This document shows positions 1-6,122 of a stretch of 16,035 bases of DNA, piece after piece. Within the stretch, counting starts at the first letter, position 1, and each line of letters opens with the position of its first letter. Source of the stretch: Stenotrophomonas sp. UBA2124 (GTDB lineage: Bacteria; Pseudomonadota; Gammaproteobacteria; Xanthomonadales; Xanthomonadaceae); contig DCXY01000008.1 of the NCBI GenBank assembly GCA_002329155.1, forward strand, positions 44,304 to 60,338, written 5' to 3'. The translations under genes were made by a program, and so were the position numbers. The notes beneath the pieces were generated by a model. The model was not told the origin of the DNA. It ran no database searches and saw nothing but the letters and a program-made list of their open reading frames with translations.

Positions 1-76
1 CCTCGTGGCGGGCGTCCTCGCCCGGCAGCTGCGCCGTGGCCTCCCGCAACAGTTCGGCAAGCTTCACCGTGGACAC
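1..76 (-). CDS. prmC: N-terminus of release-factor glutamine methyltransferase (partial, runs off the left edge)
   Basis: Only 25 codons are present. Read on the minus strand from a GTG at 74-76 they give MSTVKLAELLREATAQLPGE followed by DARHE. This resembles the start of PrmC/HemK proteins of xanthomonads, where a helix 'LLREA..LP' leads into 'ARHEAELLL'. PrmC methylates the glutamine of the GGQ motif in release factors RF1 and RF2, using S-adenosylmethionine. The methyltransferase domain with its NPPY motif would lie outside the window. The GTG was chosen because GAGGTG sits six bases upstream. An in-frame GTG at 83-85 and another further upstream are possible alternatives but have worse spacing. 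The gene is divergent from ahpC. The identification rests on a short stretch and on family memory, so it is moderate. Confidence 0.55.
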   Translation of the reverse strand, partial: MSTVKLAELLREATAQLPGEDARHE

Positions 77-278
77 TCTGGGCACCTCTTCGCGGGAAAT
101 TTCCGGGAGGGGGAGGATAGTCACCGCGTCCGCCGCTGCCTACCGCCACGCGAATCTCCAGGGGTATCTGCGGAATAACCACCGCCTATGTCGGCCCGTT
201 CAGCTTCGGCCGATACAGGCTTGGAAACCCCGTAAAGCCCCCGATATCAGCATTTGCAATGGTTGGAAGGCACGATTG
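77..278. other. Intergenic DNA between prmC and the ahpC regulatory site
   Basis: This stretch holds no convincing gene. An 86-codon open plus-strand frame (36-296) crosses it, but it overlaps the prmC start antisense, lacks a ribosome binding site and has no recognisable protein character. The one structure seen is an inverted repeat, TCGGCC at 191-196 and GGCCGA at 208-213. The minus-strand promoter for prmC must lie here, but no clear -35/-10 pair was found. Confidence 0.5.
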
Positions 279-315
279 ATAGGCAATATCTATTGATACG
301 ATGCATCCAATTCAT
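279..315 (+). promoter_or_regulatory. OxyR binding site upstream of ahpC
   Basis: The OxyR consensus is two ATAG-N7-CTAT elements separated by 7 bp. The upstream element here, ATAGGCAATATCTAT (279-293), matches 9 of the 10 defined bases. After exactly 7 bp, ATGCATCCAATTCAT (301-315) matches 6 of 10. The spacing and AT-richness, in front of a gene whose family is the classic OxyR target and with oxyR itself in the cluster, make this a strong call. It should recruit RNA polymerase to ahpC when OxyR is oxidised. Confidence 0.8.
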
Positions 316-323
316 TTGTTTTA

Positions 324-341
324 TTAGGCAGCGCCTATTAG
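324..341 (+). promoter_or_regulatory. Probable ahpC core promoter overlapping a third OxyR-like half-site
   Basis: TATTAG at 336-341 is the best -10 candidate, with only a weak -35 match near 313-318, as expected of an activator-dependent promoter. The segment 324-338 matches 7 of the 10 defined bases of an OxyR half-site and is 10/15 identical to the strong element at 279-293. It also contains a perfect inverted repeat, TAGGC-AGC-GCCTA (325-337). The transcript start is inferred to be about 345-350. Confidence 0.45.
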
Positions 342-389
342 TCTTTCCATCAACGATTTACACCCACCCCTTCCACAAGAGGAAAAACG

Positions 390-950
390 ATGTCCGTCAT
401 CAATACTGAAATCCTGCCGTTCGAAGCCGACGCCTACAAGAACGGCCAGTTCGTGAAGGTCAGCGACGCCGACCTGAAGGGCAAGTGGTCCGTTGTCGTG
501 TTCTACCCGGCTGATTTCACCTTCGTCTGCCCGACCGAGCTGGAAGACCTGGCCGAGCATTACGACGAATTCCAGAAGCTGGGCGTCGAGGTGTACTCGG
601 TGTCCACCGACACCCACTTCTCGCACAAGGCATGGCACGACACCTCCGCTGCCATCGGCAAGATCAAGTACACCATGATCGGCGACCCGACCCACCAGAT
701 CTCCAAGAACTTCGAGATCCTGCGTCCGGCCGGCCTGGCTGACCGTGGCACCTTCATCATCGACCCGCAGGGCGTGATCCAGTCGGTGGAAATCACTGCT
801 GAAGGCATCGGCCGCGAAGCCGCCGACACCCTGCGCAAGGTCAAGGCTGCCCAGTACGTCTCCAGCCACCCGGGCGAAGTGTGCCCGGCCAAGTGGAAGG
901 AAGGCGAAAAGACCCTGGCTCCGTCGCTGGACCTGGTCGGCAAGATCTAA
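390..950 (+). CDS. ahpC: Alkyl hydroperoxide reductase subunit C (2-Cys peroxiredoxin)
   Basis: AhpC is a cytoplasmic peroxiredoxin that reduces hydrogen peroxide, organic hydroperoxides and peroxynitrite, and is recycled by AhpF. The 186-residue product has the usual length (187 in E. coli). The peroxidatic cysteine is Cys47 in the motif FTFVCPTE. The resolving cysteine is Cys165 in GEVCPAKW near the C-terminus, so it is a typical 2-Cys enzyme whose disulfide forms between subunits of a decameric ring. The ATG is preceded by AAGAGG seven bases upstream. The OxyR site and probable promoter directly upstream indicate peroxide induction. The 192-bp gap before ahpF contains a strong hairpin, which fits ahpC being made largely as its own transcript, as has been reported for Xanthomonas. 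Identification is secure. Confidence 0.97.
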   Translation: MSVINTEILPFEADAYKNGQFVKVSDADLKGKWSVVVFYPADFTFVCPTELEDLAEHYDEFQKLGVEVYSVSTDTHFSHKAWHDTSAAIGKIKYTMIGDPTHQISKNFEILRPAGLADRGTFIIDPQGVIQSVEITAEGIGREAADTLRKVKAAQYVSSHPGEVCPAKWKEGEKTLAPSLDLVGKI

Positions 951-961
951 GCCGCACCTCG

Positions 962-992
962 CTCCCACCCCGCCTCGCGGCGGGCGTGGGGG
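962..992 (+). terminator. Hairpin directly after ahpC, possible terminator or mRNA stabiliser
   Basis: CTCCCAC and CCCGCC (962-974) pair with GGCGGG and GTGGGGG (979-992) around a TCGC tetraloop, with one bulged C at 985 and one G-U pair. The hairpin begins 11 bases after the ahpC stop. There is no U-run after it, so Rho-independent termination may be partial. It could cap the 3' end of ahpC mRNA. Confidence 0.5.
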
Positions 993-1066
993 TGAACCGC
1001 AGCCCGTTTGACGCCAGCCAGCCCTTCGCCAGCCAGCCAGACGAGCCGGTTGCGGTTCACCCCTAC
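986..1066. repeat. Long-range inverted repeat with internal direct repeats between ahpC and ahpF
   Basis: Perfect 13-bp arms GGGGTGAACCGCA (989-1001) and TGCGGTTCACCCC (1051-1063) bracket a 49-bp loop. Weaker pairs extend the stem outwards and inwards. The loop carries an 11-bp direct repeat GCCAGCCAGCC at 1013-1023 and 1028-1038. The left arm shares bases 989-992 with the hairpin at 962-992, so the two folds exclude each other. No coding potential was seen here. Confidence 0.7.
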
Positions 1067-1142
1067 CCTCCCCGGTGTGCTGCCCCGTGCAGCGCCCTCC
1101 CCCGGTTTTGTCCCGAATACCGCCTCACACAGGAGTTTGTCC

Positions 1143-2735
1143 ATGTTGGATGCCACCCTGCAGACCCAGCTCAAGGCTTACCTGGAGCGGGTCACGCGCC
1201 CGATCCACATCACCGCGCACGCCGATGACGGCGCCAGCTCGCAGGAGATGATGGAACTGCTCAATACCCTGGTCACGCTGTCGGACAAGATCAGCCTGGA
1301 CGTGCGCAAGGACGGCCAGGGCCGCGTGCCCTCGTTCGACCTCGGCAGCCCCGGCCAGGACATCAGCCTGACCTTCGCCGGCCTGCCGATGGGCCACGAG
1401 TTCACCTCGCTGGTGCTGGCCCTGCTGCAGGTGGGCGGCCACCCGTCCAAGGAAGCGGCCGACCTGCTGGAACAGGTGAAGAACCTGCAGGGCGATTTCC
1501 GCTTTGAAACCTACTTCTCGCTGTCCTGCCAGAACTGCCCGGACGTGGTGCAGGCGCTGAACCTGGCCGCGGTGCTGAACCCGAACATCAAGCACGTGGC
1601 CATCGACGGCGCGCTGTTCCAGAACGAAGTGGAGCAGCGCCAGGTGATGTCGGTGCCCACCGTGTTCCTCAACGGTGAGCTGTTCGACCAGGGCCGCATG
1701 ACGCTGGAGCAGATCGTCGCCAAGCTCGACACCGGTGCCGCCGCGCGCGACGCCGAGAAGATCAAGGCGAAGGATGCGTTCGACGTGCTGGTGGTGGGCG
1801 GTGGCCCGGCCGGCGCTGCGGCAGCCGTGTATGCCGCACGCAAGGGCATCCGCACCGGCGTGGCCGCCGAGCGTTTTGGTGGCCAGGTGCTGGACACCAT
1901 GGCCATCGAGAACTTCATCTCGGTGCAGCACACCGAGGGCCCGAAGCTGGCCGCCGCGCTTGAAGCCCACGTCCGCGAGTACGAGGTGGACATCATGAAC
2001 CTGCAGCGCGCCACCAAACTGGTGCCTGCCGGTGCCGATGGTCTGGTGGAAGTGCAGCTGGAAAACGGTGCGTCGCTGAAGTCCAAGAGCGTGATCCTGT
2101 CCACCGGCGCACGCTGGCGGCAGATGAACGTGCCGGGCGAGAACGAGTACCGCAACAAGGGCGTGGCGTACTGCCCGCACTGCGATGGCCCGCTGTTCAA
2201 GGGCAAGCGCGTGGCGGTGATCGGTGGCGGCAACTCCGGCATCGAAGCGGCCATCGACCTGGCCGGCATCGTCAGCCACGTCACCGTGTTCGAGTTCGAC
2301 AGCAAGCTGCGCGCCGACCAGGTGCTGCAGGCCAAGCTCAACAGCCTGCCCAACGTGAAGGTGGTGCTCAACGCAAAGACCACCGAAGTGCTGGGCGATG
2401 GCCAGAAGGTCAACGGTCTGGTCTACACCGACCGCGTCGGTGGCGATTCGCACCGCGTGGAGCTGGAAGGCATCTTCGTGCAGATCGGCCTGCTGCCCAA
2501 TACCGAGTGGCTGCGTGGCACGGTGGACCTGAGCGGGCGCGGTGAAATCATCATCGACGACCGTGGCGCCACCAACGTGCCGGGCGTGTTCGCTGCCGGT
2601 GACTGCACCACGGTGCCGTACAAGCAGATCGTCATCGCCATGGGTGCCGGCTCCACCGCCGCACTGAGTGCGTTCGACCACCTGATCCGCAGTTCGGCAC
2701 CGGTGGCGACGCCGGCAGTGGCCGAAACCGCCTGA
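1143..2735 (+). CDS. ahpF: Alkyl hydroperoxide reductase subunit F (NADH-dependent flavoprotein)
   Basis: AhpF is the cytoplasmic FAD enzyme that passes electrons from NADH to AhpC. The 530-residue product matches the family length. An N-terminal tandem thioredoxin-like domain carries the Cys129-x-x-Cys132 pair (SCQNC), which reduces AhpC. The FAD-binding GGGPAG motif lies near residues 219-224, the second redox pair is Cys344-x-x-Cys347 (CPHCDG), the NADH-binding GGGNSG is at about 361-366, and the C-terminal FAD motif is AAGDCT. ATG at 1143 is chosen over an upstream in-frame ATG at 1008 because AGGAG ends seven bases before it and homology begins there (MLDATLQTQL). A terminator-like hairpin follows before oxyR. 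Identification is secure. Confidence 0.97.
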   Translation: MLDATLQTQLKAYLERVTRPIHITAHADDGASSQEMMELLNTLVTLSDKISLDVRKDGQGRVPSFDLGSPGQDISLTFAGLPMGHEFTSLVLALLQVGGHPSKEAADLLEQVKNLQGDFRFETYFSLSCQNCPDVVQALNLAAVLNPNIKHVAIDGALFQNEVEQRQVMSVPTVFLNGELFDQGRMTLEQIVAKLDTGAAARDAEKIKAKDAFDVLVVGGGPAGAAAAVYAARKGIRTGVAAERFGGQVLDTMAIENFISVQHTEGPKLAAALEAHVREYEVDIMNLQRATKLVPAGADGLVEVQLENGASLKSKSVILSTGARWRQMNVPGENEYRNKGVAYCPHCDGPLFKGKRVAVIGGGNSGIEAAIDLAGIVSHVTVFEFDSKLRADQVLQAKLNSLPNVKVVLNAKTTEVLGDGQKVNGLVYTDRVGGDSHRVELEGIFVQIGLLPNTEWLRGTVDLSGRGEIIIDDRGATNVPGVFAAGDCTTVPYKQIVIAMGAGSTAALSAFDHLIRSSAPVATPAVAETA

Positions 2736-2755
2736 TCCAAACCGTACGTAACCAG

Positions 2756-2780
2756 AGCGGGGAGCCACAGGCTCCCTGCT
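2756..2780 (+). terminator. Terminator-like hairpin between ahpF and oxyR
   Basis: An 11-bp stem with one G-U pair (2756-2766 with 2770-2780), core GGGAGCC-ACA-GGCTCCC, is followed by TCCTTTCGCC, which is pyrimidine-rich but not a clean U-run. It sits 20 bases after the ahpF stop and 37 bases before the oxyR start. It could reduce read-through from ahpF into the regulator gene rather than block it. Confidence 0.55.
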
Positions 2781-2817
2781 TCCTTTCGCCCTGACCTTCT
2801 CCTTTCCGGAGGCTGCC

Positions 2818-3747
2818 TTGAACCTACGTGACCTGAAATACCTGGTGGCGCTGGCCGAGCACAAGCACTTCGGCCGTGCCGCCGCTGCCTGCTTCGTCAG
2901 CCAGCCCACGCTCTCCACCCAGATCAAGAAGCTGGAGGAAGAGCTGGGCGTGCCGCTGGTGGAGCGCGCGCCGCGCAAGGTGATGCTGACCCCCGCCGGC
3001 CGCGAGGCTGCCATGCGTGCGCGCAGCATCGTTGCCGAAGTGGAGCAGATGAAGGAGGCCGCGCGCCGCAGCCGCGACCCGGAAGCGGGCACCGTGCGCC
3101 TGGGCATCTTCCCCACGCTCGGCCCTTATCTGCTGCCGCATGTGGTGCCGGCCATCCGCACGCGCTTCCCGCAGCTGGAGATGCTGCTGGTCGAAGAGAA
3201 GAGCGACGTGCTGCTGGCGCAGCTGCGCGACGGGCAGCTCGATGCGGCGCTGCTGGCGCTGCCGATCAACGACGACCAGCTGCACACCGAGTTCCTGTTC
3301 GAGGAACCCTTCGTGCTGGCTGCGCCGGAAGGCCACCCGCTGACGCAGCACAGCTCGCTGACGCTGGACGACCTGTCCGACCAGCGCCTGCTGCTGTTGC
3401 AGGACGGCCACTGCCTGCGCGACCAGGCGCTGGATGTCTGCCACCTTGCGGGCGCGCTGGAGAAATCCGAATTCCAGGCCACCAGCCTGGAAACGCTGCG
3501 GCAGATGGTGGCAGCCAACGTCGGCGTCACCCTGCTGCCGATCCTGGCGGTGAAGCCGCCGGTGGCACGCTCGCCGAACATGCAGCTGATCCCGTTCGTC
3601 GGCGAACCCCAGCCCAACCGCCGCATCGCCATGGTGTGGCGCCGCAGCTCGGCGATGGGCGCATTTCTGGAGCAGCTGGCGCAGCTGTTCAAGCAGCTGC
3701 CCGCCGGGTTGCTGCAGGCGCCGGCTGTGGAGGCGGTGGAGGGCTGA
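2818..3747 (+). CDS. oxyR: Peroxide-sensing LysR-family regulator OxyR
   Basis: OxyR is a tetrameric transcription activator that is switched by disulfide formation. The 309-residue product begins with a LysR helix-turn-helix (MNLRDLKYLVALAEHKHFGRAA-type, residues 1-60). In its regulatory domain it has Cys199 (DGHCLRDQ) and Cys208 (LDVCHL), the same numbers as the redox pair of E. coli OxyR, so peroxide sensing should be intact. The start is TTG at 2818: GGAGG lies five bases upstream (2808-2812), no in-frame ATG is near, and homology begins with the following NLRDLKYL. Position after ahpF matches the ahpF-oxyR operon known in Xanthomonas. OxyR probably acts on the 279-315 site of this window. 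Confidence 0.95.
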   Translation: MNLRDLKYLVALAEHKHFGRAAAACFVSQPTLSTQIKKLEEELGVPLVERAPRKVMLTPAGREAAMRARSIVAEVEQMKEAARRSRDPEAGTVRLGIFPTLGPYLLPHVVPAIRTRFPQLEMLLVEEKSDVLLAQLRDGQLDAALLALPINDDQLHTEFLFEEPFVLAAPEGHPLTQHSSLTLDDLSDQRLLLLQDGHCLRDQALDVCHLAGALEKSEFQATSLETLRQMVAANVGVTLLPILAVKPPVARSPNMQLIPFVGEPQPNRRIAMVWRRSSAMGAFLEQLAQLFKQLPAGLLQAPAVEAVEG

Positions 3748-3750
3748 GGG

Positions 3751-3798
3751 TTTTACCCCTCCCCGGCCCTCCCCTGCGCTGCGCGCAAGGGAGGGGGC
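3751..3798 (+). repeat. GC-rich hairpin repeat, copy 1
   Basis: This 48-bp unit starts TTTTACCCCTCCCC, beginning three bases after the oxyR stop. It folds into CCCTCCC / GGGAGGG outer arms and a TGCGC-TGC-GCGCA inner hairpin, separated by one C-A mismatch. It differs from the reverse complement of copy 3 at about three positions. It may also act as the oxyR transcription end. Confidence 0.8.
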
Positions 3799-3816
3799 TG
3801 GTTCTGCTGGAAGTCG

Positions 3817-3867
3817 TTTTACCCCTCCCCAACCCTCCCCTTGGCCTGCGGCCAAAGGGAGGGGGCC
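3817..3867 (+). repeat. GC-rich hairpin repeat, copy 2 (variant inner stem)
   Basis: It has the same TTTTACCCCTCCCC head, outer arms (3833-3839 and 3857-3863), C-A mismatch and TGC loop as copy 1. The inner stem, however, is TTGGCC/GGCCAA (3841-3846, 3850-3855) instead of TGCGC/GCGCA. Both sides of the stem changed together, so pairing is preserved. Confidence 0.8.
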
Positions 3868-3899
3868 GTTTGCTGCACGTTTATCGACCACGCAGGATC

Positions 3900-3947
3900 G
3901 CTCCCTCCCTTGCGCGCAGCGCAGGGGAGGGTTGGGGAGGGGTAAAA
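3900..3947 (-). repeat. GC-rich hairpin repeat, copy 3 (inverted)
   Basis: This is the reverse complement of the unit in copy 1, ending GGGGAGGGGTAAAA on the plus strand, with the TGCGC-type inner stem. Together with copy 1 it makes a 48-bp inverted repeat enclosing copy 2, so the whole 3751-3947 segment could form one large hairpin or three small ones. Confidence 0.8.
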
Positions 3948-4120
3948 GCAAAGACTCAGCAACCTGAACATTTCGCCGTTCCACGTTGCATCCGGGCGTG
4001 CCCGGCCCCATGATCAGAACAGGGTCGCTTCCGGCCCCTGTCAGTTGCACAATAGTGCCCCGGGCGGCGCCGACAAGGCGTCGCCTTTTGCTTGCTTTTT
4101 CAACAGATAAGGAACATCCC
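3948..4120 (+). promoter_or_regulatory. Upstream region of rnk
   Basis: No gene is seen here. An open frame runs in from 3986 but lacks a ribosome binding site and protein character before the rnk ATG. CACAAT at 4048-4053 is a possible -10 with a poor -35. A short hairpin AAGGC-GTC-GCCTT (4075-4087) followed by T-rich DNA lies in what would be the leader. The rnk ribosome binding site AAGGA is at 4109-4113. Confidence 0.3.
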
Positions 4121-4546
4121 ATGACCAGCCAGAGCGGTCTGCCCCCGTCCATCATCGTTTCCACCCGCGACATGGCCCGCCTCGAAGCCCTGCTCGACTC
4201 CCCGGCGCTGAGCCGGCACCCGGCTGCCGTCGCCCTCTCCCAGGAGCTGGAGCGCGCACAGGTGCTGCCACCGGAAGAAATCCCCGACGGCATCGTCACC
4301 ATGCACTCGCGCGTGGACTGCGAAGACGAGCTGCACAACGAAAAGCATTCGCTGACCCTGGTCTATCCGCACGAGGCGGATTTCGACAAGGGCCGTGTGT
4401 CGGTGCTGGCACCGGTTGGCAGCGCCCTGCTCGGTCTGTCGGTCGGCCAGACCATCGACTGGACCGCCCCCGGTGGCCGCCAGCTGCGCCTGCGCGTGAC
4501 CGCCGTCCACTACCAGCCCGAAGCCTCTGGTGATTTCCACCGCTGA
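4121..4546 (+). CDS. rnk: Rnk-type regulator of nucleoside diphosphate kinase (GreA/GreB C-terminal-like)
   Basis: The 141-residue product has the Rnk layout: a short N-terminal coiled-coil arm (about residues 15-45) and an FKBP-like domain shared with the C-terminal half of GreA/GreB. Recognisable stretches are IIVSTRDMARLEALL, MHSRVDCEDE, LTLVYPHEAD and VSVLAPVGSALLGLSVGQ. E. coli Rnk is 136 residues. Rnk binds RNA polymerase without the Gre cleavage activity and influences nucleoside diphosphate kinase level; its exact role is not settled. ATG at 4121 is chosen because AAGGA is seven bases upstream and homology starts there. tal follows after 30 bp, so the two may be co-transcribed. Confidence 0.9.
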   Translation: MTSQSGLPPSIIVSTRDMARLEALLDSPALSRHPAAVALSQELERAQVLPPEEIPDGIVTMHSRVDCEDELHNEKHSLTLVYPHEADFDKGRVSVLAPVGSALLGLSVGQTIDWTAPGGRQLRLRVTAVHYQPEASGDFHR

Positions 4547-4576
4547 GTGCTGCGGGCCCCGCTTCAGGAACCTGAA

Positions 4577-5545
4577 ATGAGCCAAGCCCCCTCCAAACTC
4601 GCCCAACTGCGTGAGCTGTCCGTCGTCGTTGCCGATACCGGTGATTACGAGGCCATCAAGCGCCTGCGCCCGGTGGATTGCACCACCAACCCCACCCTGG
4701 TGCGGAAGGCGCTGGACCTGCCGGTGTACGCCGGCCTGATCGAACGCGAGCTGCAGTGGGGCCGTGCCCAGTCCGGTGACCGTGAAGCCGTGGCCAACGC
4801 CGTGGTCGATCGCCTGACCATCGGCGTGGGCGCGATGCTGGCCGAGCTGGTGCCGGGCCGCGTGTCCACCGAAGTGGACGCCGACCAGGCGCACGACACC
4901 GCGGCCACCATCGCCAAGGCACGCCAGTTCATCGCCATGTACGAAGCGGCCGGGGTGCCGCGCAGCAAGGTGTTGATCAAGATCGCCGCCACCTGGGCCG
5001 GCGTGGAAGCCACCCGCGTGCTGCAGGCCGAGGGCATCGACTGCAACCTGACGCTGATCTTCAACCAGACCCAGGCGCTGGCCTGCTCGGAAGCCGGCGC
5101 GTTCCTGATCTCGCCGTTCGTGGGCCGCATCCTGGACTGGTATGTGGCCAACGGCCAGGCCCCGGCCAGCATCGATCAAGACCCGGGCGTGCAGTTCGTG
5201 CGTGGCGTGTATGCCGAGTTCAAGCGCCGTGGTTCGCCGACGGTGGTGATGGGCGCCTCGTTCCGCTCCACCGCGCAGATCGAAGCGCTGGCCGGTTGCG
5301 ACCGCCTGACCATTTCGCCAGACCTGCTGGAAAAGCTCGACGCCGACCACGGCGCGCTGCCGCGCAAGCTGTCGCCGGGCACCGTTAATGCCGCCGCGGT
5401 GAATGCCGAGGCCATCGACCAGGCCCGTTTCGACGCCGATCTGGCTGCCGACCCGATGGCCACCGAAAAGCTGGCCACTGGTATCGACGCCTTCGCCAAG
5501 GACCTGCAGGCGCTGCGCCAGCGGATCATCGAAGAGCTGAAGTAA
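4577..5545 (+). CDS. tal: Transaldolase
   Basis: Transaldolase moves a three-carbon dihydroxyacetone unit between sedoheptulose 7-phosphate and glyceraldehyde 3-phosphate in the non-oxidative pentose phosphate pathway (cytoplasm). The 322-residue product matches the TalB-type length (317 in E. coli). It has VVADTGD with the catalytic aspartate (Asp20), DCTTNPTL, and the Schiff-base lysine Lys135 in KVLIKIAATW. NLTLIFNQTQA and LISPFVGRILDWY are also typical. ATG at 4577 has AGGA seven bases upstream; the frame is open back to the rnk stop, but no better start is seen. It lies just downstream of rnk, and a long hairpin closes the unit. Confidence 0.95.
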   Translation: MSQAPSKLAQLRELSVVVADTGDYEAIKRLRPVDCTTNPTLVRKALDLPVYAGLIERELQWGRAQSGDREAVANAVVDRLTIGVGAMLAELVPGRVSTEVDADQAHDTAATIAKARQFIAMYEAAGVPRSKVLIKIAATWAGVEATRVLQAEGIDCNLTLIFNQTQALACSEAGAFLISPFVGRILDWYVANGQAPASIDQDPGVQFVRGVYAEFKRRGSPTVVMGASFRSTAQIEALAGCDRLTISPDLLEKLDADHGALPRKLSPGTVNAAAVNAEAIDQARFDADLAADPMATEKLATGIDAFAKDLQALRQRIIEELK

Positions 5546-5556
5546 GCCGTGCAATC

Positions 5557-5585
5557 ACACCTCTCTCCTGCCGGGAGAGAGGTGT
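5557..5585. terminator. Long hairpin between convergent tal and flavodoxin-fold gene
   Basis: A perfect 12-bp stem, ACACCTCTCTCC (5557-5568) and GGAGAGAGGTGT (5574-5585), closes a 5-base loop. It lies 11 bases after the tal stop and 23 bases beyond the stop of the opposing gene, so it can serve both transcripts. Neither side has a U-run. Confidence 0.6.
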
Positions 5586-5593
5586 TGCCGGTC

Positions 5594-5609
5594 GCGGCAC
5601 CGCTGCCGC
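5594..5609 (-). other. Short hairpin at the 3' end of the flavodoxin-fold gene
   Basis: A perfect GCGGCA / TGCCGC stem (5594-5599, 5604-5609) with a 4-base loop touches the last base of the TAG stop codon of the minus-strand gene. It may add to termination with the longer hairpin beyond it. Confidence 0.4.
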
Positions 5610-6118
5610 TAGAACACACCCATCTCAAGCCCGGCAGCCAGCAACGTGCCCAGCTCACGCGCACGCTGCAGCTCCGCTTCCGGCAACTGTTTTTCCGCCG
5701 CGATGGCCGCCGGCGTCTGCGCATGCGTGCAGACCAGCAGCGGCTCGGCCACTTCCTTCATCCGCAGGCCCACGGCGATGCGCCGCAGCTGCGCGATGGT
5801 GGGCTGCCCATCGGACCCCGCGCAGACCACCAGCGCGTGCGGCTTGCCCTCGCAGCGCCCCAGCAACGGGTAATAACTGCGGTCGAAAAAATCCTTCATC
5901 GCGCCGCTGATCGACGCCAGCGTTTCCGGCGTGGCGAACACCACCGCATCCGCCGCCAGCACATCCCCCGCCACGGCGTCGCCGGCATGCCGCAGCACCA
6001 CGTCCACCGCACCTTCCTCTGCCACGCCGGCTGCATCGGCCACGGCCTGCGCCATCGCGCGGGTGGCGCCGGTGAAACTGTGCCAGATCACCAGCAGGCG
6101 GCGCGGTGCGGCTGCCAC
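5609..6118 (-). CDS. Flavodoxin-fold / NADPH-dependent FMN reductase-like protein
   Basis: The 169-residue product starts LLVIWHSFTGATRAMAQAVADAA: a first beta strand followed by an S-x-T-G-x-T phosphate loop, the FMN-binding signature of flavodoxin-like proteins. A second flavin-contact loop is probably ATPETLASISGAMKDFFDR (about residues 62-80), typical of NAD(P)H-dependent FMN reductases, and a third is CAGSDGQ. No substrate can be assigned. The start is GTG at 6116-6118, four bases after the msrA stop, with TGAGG overlapping that stop as a close ribosome binding site, so translation is probably coupled to msrA. Being downstream of msrA suggests a redox housekeeping or electron-supply role, but that is inference. 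Confidence 0.75.
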   Translation of the reverse strand: MAAAPRRLLVIWHSFTGATRAMAQAVADAAGVAEEGAVDVVLRHAGDAVAGDVLAADAVVFATPETLASISGAMKDFFDRSYYPLLGRCEGKPHALVVCAGSDGQPTIAQLRRIAVGLRMKEVAEPLLVCTHAQTPAAIAAEKQLPEAELQRARELGTLLAAGLEMGVF

Positions 6119-6122
6119 CGCC

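Noticed and set aside
36..296. Plus-strand 86-codon open frame upstream of ahpC
   Set aside because: No ribosome binding site, overlaps the likely prmC start and the OxyR site, no protein character.
1125..3116. Minus-strand open frame of 663 codons opposite ahpF and the start of oxyR
   Set aside because: It is antisense to clearly conserved genes; its composition (Ala, Gly, His, Gln, Arg rich, no domain) is what codon bias in high-GC DNA yields.
3751..3947. CRISPR array
   Set aside because: Only three units, one of them inverted, each internally palindromic, with no uniform spacers and no cas genes in view.
4100..5554. Minus-strand open frame of 484 codons opposite rnk and tal
   Set aside because: Antisense to two identified genes, low-complexity His/Gly/Ala sequence.
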